Below, in pieces: positions 7,301 to 15,402 of a DNA stretch of 34,500 bases. The stretch covers positions 1 to 34,500 of the forward strand of contig CANQHJ010000009.1 of the NCBI GenBank assembly GCA_947623665.1, written 5' to 3'. Below the pieces are notes generated by a model. The model saw only the letters and a list, made by a program, of their open reading frames with translations. It searched no databases and was not told where the DNA came from. The translations under genes and the position numbers were made by a program. The stretch comes from an uncultured Bacilli bacterium (GTDB lineage: Bacteria; Bacillota_I; Bacilli_A; RF39; UBA660). Positions within the stretch are counted from its first letter, which is position 1, and every line of letters starts with the position of its first letter.

Positions 7301-8878
7301 TCAATTATTTGTTACTATTGCTTCAATAACTAATATAGAAGAATCATTTTTTAATTCTTGTAATGAACAGGCTATAAGTGTACCTACTTTCAATTCTTCA
7401 TCTATATATGAATTATTAAGTAATCTAACAATATAAAATTTATTATCTTCATCATAATCTAAAAGTCTGCCCCACAATATTTCTGGTTTATCATTAAATG
7501 GTATTATCACTTTCACATCATCAGGATATAATGAATTTCTTAAAGAATCTAATTCTTCATGCTTTCTCATTTCAACAACATTAGAATTATAATAAATTTC
7601 CATTTGTTCATTCAGCTTATATGTATCTAAATGTCGATTATAAAGTTGTATATCATAATATTTAAACATATCATTTCTTATTAAAACACATTGTTCAGTA
7701 CAAAGTTTTTTTACTAATTTTTCATTATCTTCATTTCCAACAACTCTTAAATTTAGTCCAGAACTATTATCAATATAGATATAACCTATAAAAGGATTTT
7801 TAAGTCCTTTTATTCCAAGACTATTAAAATTATCTTCCATTGATTTAACAACAACTAGTTTTCTATCTATATCCCTAAAATTATAATCTTGAATTTTGTG
7901 TTCAATATTTGTTTCTTTTTCAAAATATTTCATATATTCAAGTTTATTATTCCAATCAGAAACCATATTAAATAAATACATTATTTGCTCATTTGACATC
8001 ATATTCAATATTTTATCAATAATTTCATTGACTTTTGTTTTTTCAAATATCTTTTCTAAAAACCAATCTGAAAATCCAATAGATAATATTAAATTTTTGA
8101 ATCTAACGCATTTCATAAATGCTTCAAATAAAACTTCTTGAAATTCCCTTACATAATCAAAATCTATTTCTATTGGTTTAAGTTTTTCTAAACAATTTCC
8201 AATATCATAAACATATTCTGTTTTATATATAGTTTCTATTAGCTCTATATTATTCATTTTGGAACAAATATCATTGCATCGTTTATTAAAATCTGTTTTT
8301 TTCCATTCTTCATTCAGCTTTTTCTCAAAACTAAATTTTCTTCCAGATTCAAATTTTTTCATAAATAATATTATTTCATTATCAAGTTTTAAAGCCTGAT
8401 TAATTATATCATTTTCTTCTGCATTAGGTACTTCAAACAAGTATTTTTCCTCTATTTTTATATAACTTAAAAGATAGTTAACAAAGTGGTAAATATTTTT
8501 ATATTTAATATTTTCACATTTTTTTCCAAAACTTATAATATGTAATTTGTCACCAATAGAAATTGAAAAGGATTCGTGTTCTTCATATTTATTAGAAGGT
8601 ATTCCAGAATTCAAATCAAAACAAGTTATTTCCATTACCATATTTAATAATGTACCTTTATCTCTTCCAAAAAATATTTTTTTTGGCTTTTGTAATAATA
8701 TATCTTCTCCTTTAATAGAATATTCACTATATTTTACTTCTAAATCTTTCTTTCCTAAAAACACATAAAAAATATAATTTTTATTTACAATATTTTGAAT
8801 AAGAATTGTTAATAATTTTTGTTCATTGTTCTTTATTAAAACTTTTTCTAGTTTATTAATAAGTTCTCTTTTTTTCAT
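7301..8878 (-). CDS. Uncharacterised protein with a possible DUF2314-like C-terminal domain
   Basis: This is a 525-residue soluble protein with no signal peptide or membrane segment. I do not recognise the N-terminal 420 residues. They contain an alpha/beta start (to about 130, including SFSISIGDKLHIISFGKK) and a Lys/Glu-rich, mostly helical middle (about 150-330). The last 80 residues (DVKVIIPFNDKPEILWGRLLD, then FYIVRLLNNSYIDEELKVGTLI) resemble the DUF2314/DUF2185 pattern 'V-x-F...E..W-x-x-V...G-x-L-x-N......-G-x-x-V' found in some large uncharacterised and immunity-type proteins. The start has AAGGAG. It follows the GNAT gene by 49 nt and may be co-transcribed. Family placement is a weak pattern match. 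A search could equally find an unrelated fold. Confidence 0.6.
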   Translation of the reverse strand: MKKRELINKLEKVLIKNNEQKLLTILIQNIVNKNYIFYVFLGKKDLEVKYSEYSIKGEDILLQKPKKIFFGRDKGTLLNMVMEITCFDLNSGIPSNKYEEHESFSISIGDKLHIISFGKKCENIKYKNIYHFVNYLLSYIKIEEKYLFEVPNAEENDIINQALKLDNEIILFMKKFESGRKFSFEKKLNEEWKKTDFNKRCNDICSKMNNIELIETIYKTEYVYDIGNCLEKLKPIEIDFDYVREFQEVLFEAFMKCVRFKNLILSIGFSDWFLEKIFEKTKVNEIIDKILNMMSNEQIMYLFNMVSDWNNKLEYMKYFEKETNIEHKIQDYNFRDIDRKLVVVKSMEDNFNSLGIKGLKNPFIGYIYIDNSSGLNLRVVGNEDNEKLVKKLCTEQCVLIRNDMFKYYDIQLYNRHLDTYKLNEQMEIYYNSNVVEMRKHEELDSLRNSLYPDDVKVIIPFNDKPEILWGRLLDYDEDNKFYIVRLLNNSYIDEELKVGTLIACSLQELKNDSSILVIEAIVTNN

Positions 8879-8927
8879 TGTTTACTCCTTACGCAAAATA
8901 TTTTATCATATTATTTAGCATTTTTTA

Positions 8928-9530
8928 TTATTTCTTTATCTTTGTACTACTCATATTTACCTCTTTTTTATTTATAACTTTAAAAGTAAAGTTTTTTGGT
9001 TCAATAAATTCTTCTTTTAACAATCCTGTAATACATTCATCTATATATTCTTTTCTTGATAAGGAATAAAATCTTTTTCTTCTTAATCCTTCTTCTTTAT
9101 ATCCTAATTTATTCTGCATTTTTTTAGATTGTATATTAGATGGAAAATAGCCATTTTCTATTCTTCTTAGATTTAATACATCAAAAGCATATTTTATTCT
9201 AGCACAAAAAGCTTCTGTTCCAAGTCCTAGTCCATGGTATTTTTCATTTAACCAAATACCTCCTCCAGCTAGTCCATCTTTTTTATTAATATTTGTAAGT
9301 TCTGTACCACCTATTACTTTATTTTCACTTTTTAAGACAATGGCAAATTTTATATTTTTATCATCTGGTTTTTGTGCTTTTAAAATATAGTCTTTAGCAT
9401 CTTCTTTTGTATATGGACAAGGAGCACCTGCCATCCATTTAGATACATTTTTATTATTCATTCCTTCAACTAAATCATTTATATCTTTTTCTTGCCAAAG
9501 TCTTAAAATTAATCTTTGTGTCTCTATCAT
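8928..9530 (-). CDS. GNAT-family N-acetyltransferase (RimJ/RimL type)
   Basis: This 200-residue enzyme transfers acetyl from acetyl-CoA to an amine, in the Acetyltransf_3 group typified by ribosomal-protein acetyltransferases. The sequence opens with the group's IETQRLILRLWQEKD, and motif A is at about 90-110 (GGGIWLNEKYHGLGLGTEA, with the acetyl-CoA loop HGLGLG). Motif B follows with NIQSKKMQNKLGYKEEG. A short basic tail (about 178-200) extends beyond the domain. It lies 17 nt downstream of aspS and probably shares its T-box-controlled transcript, which would place it under tRNA-Asp control. The substrate cannot be told from sequence. Confidence 0.88.
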   Translation of the reverse strand: MIETQRLILRLWQEKDINDLVEGMNNKNVSKWMAGAPCPYTKEDAKDYILKAQKPDDKNIKFAIVLKSENKVIGGTELTNINKKDGLAGGGIWLNEKYHGLGLGTEAFCARIKYAFDVLNLRRIENGYFPSNIQSKKMQNKLGYKEEGLRRKRFYSLSRKEYIDECITGLLKEEFIEPKNFTFKVINKKEVNMSSTKIKK

Positions 9531-9547
9531 TTTTTCTCCTTATAAAT

Positions 9548-10861
9548 TTATGGTTCTAATCTATTAGGTCCTCTAAATATAAACATTGTTTCTTTTAAAC
9601 TTCCTGTTTCTAAAAGTAACATTGTAAGTCTATCTACTCCAAGTCCAAAACCTCCATGTGGTGGACAACCATATTTAAAGAATTCTAAATAAAATTTAAC
9701 ATCTTTATCAAGTCCTTTTTCTAAAGCTTGTTTTTTTAGTATTTCATATCTATGTTCTCTTAATGCAAGTGTTGTAATTTCACAACCTTTCCAAATTAAA
9801 TCTGCTCCTATTGGTATTTTATTTTCTCTTTTATGATAGAAAGCTCTTTTCTTAGCACTAAAATCTGTTATAAATACAAATTCATGTCCATATTTTTCTT
9901 TAATATATTTAGATGCAAGTTTTTCTGCTTCTGCATTCATATCTCCAACTTCATTAAAATCCATTTTAAATCCATATTTTTTTTCTAACTCTTTATATAA
10001 ATCTTCTAATTTAATTCTAGGAAATGGTTTGGTTGGCACTGTAATATCTACTTTAAATAAATCTTTAATTTCTTCTTCATATTTTTCTTTGACTGCACTG
10101 AGTGCTGCTATTAATAAGTTTTCTTCAAAATCCATAATATCATCTAAATTATCTACATAACTCATTTCGATATCAAATGATGTAAAATCAGTAGCATGTC
10201 TATATGAGTTAGAATTTTCTGCTCTAAAAGTAGGTGCTACTTCAAATACTCTTTCAAATCCACTGCACATAGCCATTTGTTTATAAAATTGTGGACTTTG
10301 AGCAAGATATGCATCATTATCAAAATAATCAAGTTTAAATACTTCTGAGCCACTTTCACTTGCTGTTCCAATAATTTTAGGTGTATGGATTTCAATAAAG
10401 TTATTATCTAAAACATAATTTCTCATTGTATTAATTAAGCAAGTTTGTACTTTAAACATTAAAATATTACGTTTATTTCTAAGATCTAGAAATCTATAAT
10501 TAATTCTTGTATCAATTGATGATGAATTTATATCTTTATAATTAATTGGTAGTTCATCTAAACTATTACTAGTAACAATAATATCGGTTGGTATTAACTC
10601 CATTCCATTAAGTTTAACTTTTTCATTTTCTAAAAGTTTTCCTTTTATTTTAACAGTAGATTCAACAGTTAAATTTGAAACAATTTCATTTAATTCTTTG
10701 TTTTCATCATTTTTTTCAATAGTTACTTGTACTTCTCCAGTAACATCTCTAACAATTACAAATTGAACATATTGTAAATTACGTATTTTATCAACAAATC
10801 CTTCTATTGTAATATCTTCTCCATAATACTTTTTTAAATCTTTGAAATGTATTTTTTTCAT
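9548..10861 (-). CDS. aspS: Aspartyl-tRNA synthetase, archaeal/eukaryotic type
   Basis: This class II synthetase charges tRNA-Asp (and possibly tRNA-Asn). It has an N-terminal OB anticodon-binding domain (1-105), motif 2 (TFRAENSNSYRH, 211-222) and motif 3 (GGFGLGVDR, 403-411). At 437 residues it lacks the GAD insertion that makes usual bacterial AspRS about 590 residues, so it is the short archaeal-like form found in some Firmicutes. Such enzymes are often non-discriminating and then need GatCAB to make Asn-tRNA-Asn; no gat gene is in this window. The start follows AGGAGG, 12 nt after the T-box terminator tract. Expression is set by the leader at 10873-11109 and its promoter at 11116-11144. 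Confidence 0.95.
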   Translation of the reverse strand: MKKIHFKDLKKYYGEDITIEGFVDKIRNLQYVQFVIVRDVTGEVQVTIEKNDENKELNEIVSNLTVESTVKIKGKLLENEKVKLNGMELIPTDIIVTSNSLDELPINYKDINSSSIDTRINYRFLDLRNKRNILMFKVQTCLINTMRNYVLDNNFIEIHTPKIIGTASESGSEVFKLDYFDNDAYLAQSPQFYKQMAMCSGFERVFEVAPTFRAENSNSYRHATDFTSFDIEMSYVDNLDDIMDFEENLLIAALSAVKEKYEEEIKDLFKVDITVPTKPFPRIKLEDLYKELEKKYGFKMDFNEVGDMNAEAEKLASKYIKEKYGHEFVFITDFSAKKRAFYHKRENKIPIGADLIWKGCEITTLALREHRYEILKKQALEKGLDKDVKFYLEFFKYGCPPHGGFGLGVDRLTMLLLETGSLKETMFIFRGPNRLEP

Positions 10862-10872
10862 AATTTCCTCCT

Positions 10873-11109
10873 AAAAAAAACAGTTATCTTCCACTAGGGA
10901 CGAATAACTGTTTATAATCCGCGGTACCACCCAATTTATTATATTAAATATAATCACTTATATGAGATAACGGTTCATCCGACTTATTCTACTATTATTT
11001 CAAACAAGTAGCTCGTGGGTGTCTTTTGTTTTGTAATTTATATTATCTTTCACCTTACGATAACTCTCTTGAATAAATTATAAAACTACTCTTCCCAGTC
11101 ATCACTGAT
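10873..11109 (-). promoter_or_regulatory. T-box riboswitch, aspartate-specific, upstream of aspS
   Basis: On the minus strand the conserved T-box TGGGTGGTACCGCGG lies at about 10919-10933. Stem I contains the GA motif AGAGAG and an apical GGTGAAA segment. The loop 5' of the lower stem I strand holds GAC (11021-11023), an aspartate codon fitting the downstream AspRS. The terminator AACAGTTAT / ATAACTGTT followed by eight T ends just before aspS. The uncharged tRNA-Asp acceptor end would pair in the antiterminator bulge and allow readthrough. Confidence 0.95.
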
Positions 11110-11115
11110 AGGTAT

Positions 11116-11144
11116 ATTATATCATTTAAAAATATTAATCTCAA
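11116..11144 (-). promoter_or_regulatory. Sigma-70-type promoter of the aspS T-box leader
   Basis: TTGAGA (11139-11144), a 17-bp spacer and TATAAT (11116-11121) lie on the minus strand, directly beside the stop codon of the upstream DUF362 gene (11146). The predicted RNA start near 11109 matches the 5' end of the T-box. Confidence 0.88.
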
Positions 11145-11145
11145 C

Positions 11146-12018
11146 TTAAATTTCTATCAATTCGTATTCTTCTGTTCCAAAATCTAATTCTTTTGCAGCT
11201 TCAATTATATGTTTTCCATGTCTTGAATTAATTCTTTCAAGTAGATGATCACGTCCTTCATCGTTTGATTTTTCTACTAAATCAAGGCATGCTTTATCTA
11301 TAGCAATAGGATCTAGACTTGCTAAAATACCAATATCTTTCATACAAGGGTCTTCTGCAACATTACAGCAATCACAATCAACTGACATATTTGCCATTAC
11401 ATTAATATAGGCAATATTTCCTTTAAAATATTTATGAACTGCACTTGCAGCATCTGCCATTGCTTCTAAGAAAGAATCTTGATCTTGATTGAACATATCT
11501 TCATAAGAGCCATCATTACCACAACAATGGATATATCTTTTACCATGACTAGATGCTACTCCGATAGATAGTTGTTTTAGTGCTCCACCGAATCCTCCCA
11601 TTGGATGTCCTTTAAAGTGTGATAGAACTAGCATAGAATCATAGTTTTCAATATTTTTTCCAACATAATCTTTTTTTATAACTTTACCATTTGGTATATC
11701 AAGTACTATATCTTCATCTCTATCCATTATATCAACATTAAATATTTTACTCCAACCATGTTCTTCCATTAATTTATCATGTTTTTCAGTAGTGTCTCTA
11801 GCACCATCATATGCAGTATTACATTCAACAACAGTACCACTGACATAATCAATCATTGGCTTCATAAATTCTGGTCTTAAATAGTTTTGATTACCTTCCT
11901 CTCCAGAATGAACTTTAACACAAACTTTACTAGGTAAATCAATACCTAATGCCTTATAAATTTTTACTACTCCTTCTTTAGTTAAATCTTTTGTAAAATA
12001 TACTTTTGCTTTTTCCAT
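11146..12018 (-). CDS. DUF362 domain protein, possible Fe-S protein
   Basis: This protein of about 290 residues has the DUF362 pattern: an early FTKDLTKEGVVKIYKALG, a central 'LSHFKGHPMGGFGGALKQLSIGVAS', and a late Cys-rich stretch (SVDCDCCN, then EDPCMKDIG) followed by ASLDPIAIDKACLDLV. The clustered cysteines suggest a metal or Fe-S site; DUF362 has no agreed biochemical role. Three ATGs occur in the first seven codons. I choose the third (12018), which lies 9 nt from GAAAGGG; the longest frame would begin at 12036. It is the last gene of an operon beginning at 14367 and has no clear terminator of its own. Transcripts may run into the aspS leader. Confidence 0.82.
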   Translation of the reverse strand: MEKAKVYFTKDLTKEGVVKIYKALGIDLPSKVCVKVHSGEEGNQNYLRPEFMKPMIDYVSGTVVECNTAYDGARDTTEKHDKLMEEHGWSKIFNVDIMDRDEDIVLDIPNGKVIKKDYVGKNIENYDSMLVLSHFKGHPMGGFGGALKQLSIGVASSHGKRYIHCCGNDGSYEDMFNQDQDSFLEAMADAASAVHKYFKGNIAYINVMANMSVDCDCCNVAEDPCMKDIGILASLDPIAIDKACLDLVEKSNDEGRDHLLERINSRHGKHIIEAAKELDFGTEEYELIEI

Positions 12019-12043
12019 TTTTATCATCCCTTTCATTTTTATT

Positions 12044-12373
12044 TTAACCTAGTTTGTCTCCATTGTCTACTTTTTCATCTGGTTTTATTAAAACTACTCC
12101 TTGTTTACTATAAGTACCTAATACTAAAACTTCAGAAAAAAAGTTTGCGATTTGTCTTGGTGGAAAGTTTACTACTCCTAGGATTTGTTTTCCTATTAAA
12201 TCTTCTATATTATAAAGTTCTGTTATTCTAGCAGATGATTTTTTTATTCCAATTTCACTTCCAAAATCTATTTCTAATTTATAGGCAGGTATTTTTGCCT
12301 CTTTAAATTTCTCTGCTTTTATAATTGTTCCTGTTCTAATATCTAATTTTGTAAAGTCATCTATTGTAGCCAT
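12044..12373 (-). CDS. csaA: CsaA-type tRNA-binding domain protein
   Basis: This is a 109-residue, stand-alone OB-fold tRNA-binding protein, related to the C-terminal domain of methionyl-tRNA synthetase (Trbp111). The whole chain matches the CsaA layout: FTKLDIRTGTI, PAYKLEIDFG, IKKSSARIT.LY, LIGKQILGVVNFPPRQIANFFSEVLVLG and a VLIKPDEKVDNGDKLG end. In Bacillus CsaA is described as a dimeric protein with chaperone-like and export-related activity. The gene starts 1 nt after the pentapeptide gene stop region, so the two are translationally linked. Confidence 0.93.
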   Translation of the reverse strand: MATIDDFTKLDIRTGTIIKAEKFKEAKIPAYKLEIDFGSEIGIKKSSARITELYNIEDLIGKQILGVVNFPPRQIANFFSEVLVLGTYSKQGVVLIKPDEKVDNGDKLG

Positions 12374-12374
12374 T

Positions 12375-13001
12375 TTAATCCTCCTTTATTTTTACTCCTA
12401 ACATTCCTACTAAATAAGGGCTTTGAATACTATCTATTATTATTCCTTTTAGAGACATGTCATCAAAGATAGTTCTAGATATATCTGAGGTAGAAAAATC
12501 TACATCTTTTAAATTAGTCCTTAAAAATTCTGTTTTAGATAAATCTACTCTTTCTAAAAATAAATTTTTAATAGAAGAGTCTAGAAATGTAGAATCTATT
12601 AGACTAGTATTTTCTATTTGCATATTCTTTATTCTTGTAGATGAAAAGTTTAAATATTTTAAGTTAGAATTTTCTATTTTTACATCTTTTATACTAGAGT
12701 CAATAAAAGTAGTACCTAACATTTTACAATCAATAAATTCTACTCTATCTAATAATTTATTATCAAAACATTTATTAGATAAATCACAACCATTAAATAT
12801 GACATCTATTAAGTCTACATTTATTAAATCAATACTTGTAAAATCTATTTTTTCGAAAATACAACTATCTATAGTTTTATCTTCTATTTTAATAAGTTTA
12901 TTTGGATTTTTTGTTATTTTATATTTATAAAACTCTTCTTCATCTACTATATCTTCAAACTCTTTTTCTAAAGTTTCTTTTATCTTTGGTTTTTTTATCA
13001 T
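12375..13001 (-). CDS. Pentapeptide-repeat protein
   Basis: This is a 208-residue protein. From about residue 45 to 185 it reads as repeating five-residue units with hydrophobic or aromatic centres (FTSID-LINVD-LIDVI-FNGCD..., ending VDFSTSDISRTIFDDMSLKG), forming a right-handed quadrilateral beta-helix. The end (IIIDSIQSPYLVGMLGVKIKED) resembles the C-terminal tail of Qnr/MfpA-like and other pentapeptide proteins. Some of these mimic DNA and bind gyrase, but nothing here shows that. It has an unusually acidic/Lys-rich N-terminal 45 residues. It is located mid-operon between the PPOX gene (12 nt) and csaA (1 nt). Confidence 0.88.
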   Translation of the reverse strand: MIKKPKIKETLEKEFEDIVDEEEFYKYKITKNPNKLIKIEDKTIDSCIFEKIDFTSIDLINVDLIDVIFNGCDLSNKCFDNKLLDRVEFIDCKMLGTTFIDSSIKDVKIENSNLKYLNFSSTRIKNMQIENTSLIDSTFLDSSIKNLFLERVDLSKTEFLRTNLKDVDFSTSDISRTIFDDMSLKGIIIDSIQSPYLVGMLGVKIKED

Positions 13002-13013
13002 ATTTGTACCTAC

Positions 13014-13409
13014 TTAAATTATTTTTTTAGGCTCTTCTGTGAATGAGTAAATAGTTGCCTCTATTGAATCAAAATATAATACTTCTGTATTATCATCATT
13101 TTCATCATACATACTTCTTAATTCAGGATAATTATCTAACATATCTTTTTTTGCTTCTACTCTTTCATCTCTTTTAAGAGTTCCACTAATTCTAATCCAT
13201 TTACTACCATCATTTGATAAAGCACATATCTCCACATTATTATTTTTTTCTATCTGTTTTGATACATTTTTTATTTTTCCTGTTTGGATATATAGTTTAT
13301 CTTCATATAAATTTACTGTACCAAAAGGTCTTACTCTTGGTTTATTATTATCTATAGTTGATAAAAAATAAGTTTTAGATGTTTTTAAAAAATCATATAC
13401 TTCCTTCAT
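13014..13409 (-). CDS. Pyridoxamine 5'-phosphate oxidase-family FMN-binding protein
   Basis: This 131-residue split-barrel flavoprotein is of the PPOX/NimA-like group. Typical features are LKTSKTYFLSTIDNNKPRVRPFG at the start (FMN-binding strand pair), KNVSKQIEKNNNVEICA in the middle and WIRISGTLKRD, then a short tail. Small proteins of this kind bind FMN as dimers and reduce various substrates; the substrate is unknown. The start codon lies inside the 3' end of the acyltransferase gene (17-bp overlap), implying coupled translation. Confidence 0.88.
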   Translation of the reverse strand: MKEVYDFLKTSKTYFLSTIDNNKPRVRPFGTVNLYEDKLYIQTGKIKNVSKQIEKNNNVEICALSNDGSKWIRISGTLKRDERVEAKKDMLDNYPELRSMYDENDDNTEVLYFDSIEATIYSFTEEPKKII

Positions 13410-14367
13410 ATTTTCCCTCCTCTTTTATTTTAACATATTTTTTTATTCTAGATACTATATAACTTATAGAAATACTTATAAATATAACAAATATATAAGT
13501 TATTATAGTACCTATTATGTAACCATTTATAAACAATTTATATTTATACATTGTCTTTAGAATAACTCCATGGATTAAATATATTATTAAAGTATATTTT
13601 CCTACTTTTGATATAAACATCTTTTTTCTTGGAGTTACTATTAATACAAAAGCACTATAGACAAAGAAGAATATATACATTAAAAATCTTTTAAAGAAAC
13701 ATTCTTGAGGATTATTATAATCAAAATAACTATATTTTAAATATGTATCTTTAAAGTTAAAGAAATCTTGATTAAAGAAAAACCAAATAGTCATAATTAA
13801 TACTAATATATAAATTATTTTTTTATATTTGTTAACATATTTAATTATATTTATTTCTTTTTCATAATATCCTAGAACAAAAAATGGGAAAAAGGTTATA
13901 GTTCTACTTATTGATAGGTAATCATCTATACATTCTATAAAGCCTGATGAGAGTCCTAAAATTAGACTTATTATAAATACTGTTTTAAAATTATATTTTC
14001 TAAATAAATATTCTGATAAATAAAGATATGAACATGTTAATAAATACCAGAGGGTAAATCTAGGTATAAATATAGTTTCACCATCTTCTACAATATTAAT
14101 TATATATTCATAATATAGTGTTATTAAAACTTGGGCAATTATATAAATAGATAATATTTTTAAAAATCTTTCAAAGGGAGTTCTTCTACTTTTTCTAGCA
14201 AAGAGTCCTGTTGTGAAGATAAAAAGTGGTATCATGAAAAAGGTAATTATTTTAAACCAACTATAATCATATCCATAGTAGTCAGAACAAATACTAATTG
14301 TATGATTTAATACTACAAATAGGATTAGAATACATTTTATATTATCAAAATAAAATATTCTTTTCAT
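13393..14367 (-). CDS. Acyltransferase-3 family integral membrane protein
   Basis: This 324-residue multi-pass protein is of the Acyl_transf_3 family (OafA / fucose 4-O-acetylase-like), which O-acylates surface sugars. The family signature sits at the start: FYFDNIKCILILFVVLNHTIS, with D8 and N21-H22 in helix 1. I count about nine or ten hydrophobic segments across the chain, and basic loops such as RKSRRTPFERFLK. The substrate is not predictable, though cell-wall or teichoic polymers are likely. It heads a five-gene operon running to 11146. A ribosome site AAGGTGAT precedes the ATG. Confidence 0.9.
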   Translation of the reverse strand: MKRIFYFDNIKCILILFVVLNHTISICSDYYGYDYSWFKIITFFMIPLFIFTTGLFARKSRRTPFERFLKILSIYIIAQVLITLYYEYIINIVEDGETIFIPRFTLWYLLTCSYLYLSEYLFRKYNFKTVFIISLILGLSSGFIECIDDYLSISRTITFFPFFVLGYYEKEINIIKYVNKYKKIIYILVLIMTIWFFFNQDFFNFKDTYLKYSYFDYNNPQECFFKRFLMYIFFFVYSAFVLIVTPRKKMFISKVGKYTLIIYLIHGVILKTMYKYKLFINGYIIGTIITYIFVIFISISISYIVSRIKKYVKIKEEGKYEGSI

Positions 14368-14382
14368 GAAATCACCTTTTCC

Positions 14383-14412
14383 ATTATAACAGTATCAAAA
14401 AAAAGAATTCAA
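14383..14412 (-). promoter_or_regulatory. Probable promoter of the acyltransferase operon
   Basis: TTGAAT (14407-14412), an 18-bp spacer and TATAAT (14383-14388) lie on the minus strand. The -35 overlaps the terminator of the preceding M23 gene. The leader would be under 15 nt. Confidence 0.6.
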
Positions 14413-14429
14413 CAATAGTAGTTAAATTC
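14397..14429 (-). terminator. Terminator after the MerR-YbjQ-M23 operon
   Basis: The 9-bp stem GAATTTAAC / GTTGAATTC (one T-G pair) has a 7-nt loop and is followed by eight T on the minus strand. Confidence 0.85.
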
Positions 14430-14470
14430 ACATAATTTTTCATATTTATAAATATATTATTATCTTTTTA

Positions 14471-15070
14471 TTAATTTTTATTCTGAACAAAGTCATCATG
14501 TTTTAGATATTTCCTAAATATTCTTCTTTTGTTTCTTTTTATAATTATTTTATGGAAAGTAATAGGAATACCAAGTGAGGTGTTTTCTACTCCTTTTTGG
14601 ATTTGGAAATGTATATGTGGTCCATTAGTATTACCACTATTACCTACTTTAGCAATTACTTGTCCTTGTTTTACTTCGTCTCCTATTTTTACTTGGAAAC
14701 TGTTCTTTAAGATGTGTGCAATCATACTATATTCATTATTTTTATGTTTTATAATAATGTGATTTCCTCTTACTTCATCTACATCACAGACTATTTTTCT
14801 TTTATTTACTATTTTAGTATCATCATAGCCATCACATATATCTATTACTATTCCATCTAGTGGTGCGATTATATCTTTTTTATATGAATAATAATTTTCT
14901 ATCTTAAAGTAATCATCATGAAAGGGAGAATTATTTTCATCTCTTATTTCAAAATCATAGGCATATCTTTGATTAGGAATATTCCATGAATGAGAGTCTT
15001 CTTTTTTTATTCCACCAAACTCTACAAAAAATTCTTCTTTAAAAGGTAATATATATTTATTTTTACTCAT
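14471..15070 (-). CDS. M23-family metallopeptidase-like protein, no signal peptide
   Basis: This 199-residue protein has a LytM/M23 fold: RYAYDFEI with D39, KKDIIAPLDGIVIDI, GNHIIIKH, MIAHI (H119), GDEVKQGQVIAKVGNSG and PHIHFQI (H152, H154). The first zinc ligand normally lies four residues before the Asp, where this protein has R35 instead of His. H27 (HSWN) may take the role, as I recall for a subgroup of clostridial relatives. No signal peptide or membrane helix is seen, so its access to peptidoglycan is unclear. It is the last gene of the MerR operon, 8 nt after ybjQ. Confidence 0.82.
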   Translation of the reverse strand: MSKNKYILPFKEEFFVEFGGIKKEDSHSWNIPNQRYAYDFEIRDENNSPFHDDYFKIENYYSYKKDIIAPLDGIVIDICDGYDDTKIVNKRKIVCDVDEVRGNHIIIKHKNNEYSMIAHILKNSFQVKIGDEVKQGQVIAKVGNSGNTNGPHIHFQIQKGVENTSLGIPITFHKIIIKRNKRRIFRKYLKHDDFVQNKN

Positions 15071-15078
15071 AATCTTCC

Positions 15079-15402
15079 CTACTTTTCTTTTTTTATTTTT
15101 ACAGCTGTACCATAGGCAATTATTTCGGCTGCTCCACTCATGACTGCAGATGATCCATATTTTATATTAATAATAGCATCAGCACCTAAGTTGTTAGCAT
15201 CATCAACCATTCTTTTGGTGGCAATTTGACGAGCTTTGGCAATCATATCAGTATAGGCAGTTATTTCTCCTCCTACTATAGTTTTCATTCCTGATACAAT
15301 ATCTTTTCCTATATTTTTAGATTGTACAGTTGTACCTTTTACTATTCCAAGAGCATCCGTTATAACATATCCTGGAATATAATCAATATTTACTAGCTTC
15401 AT
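15079..15402 (-). CDS. YbjQ/UPF0145 family protein
   Basis: This is a 107-residue protein of the YbjQ ('heavy-metal-binding') family. Matching features are IPGYVITDALGIVKGTTVQSKNIGKDI, then GGEITAYTDMIAKARQIATKRMVDDANNLGADAIINIKY and GAAEIIAYGTAVKI. The family forms pentameric rings; the metal role is only proposed. It overlaps the MerR gene by 20 bp (its ATG lies inside it), so its translation is coupled to a regulator that carries membrane helices. Confidence 0.92.
   Translation of the reverse strand: MKLVNIDYIPGYVITDALGIVKGTTVQSKNIGKDIVSGMKTIVGGEITAYTDMIAKARQIATKRMVDDANNLGADAIINIKYGSSAVMSGAAEIIAYGTAVKIKKEK

Noticed and set aside
12457-12930. 157-codon rightward frame opposite the pentapeptide-repeat gene
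   Set aside because: It is antisense to a recognisable repeat protein and mirrors its periodic codons, with no promoter or ribosome site.
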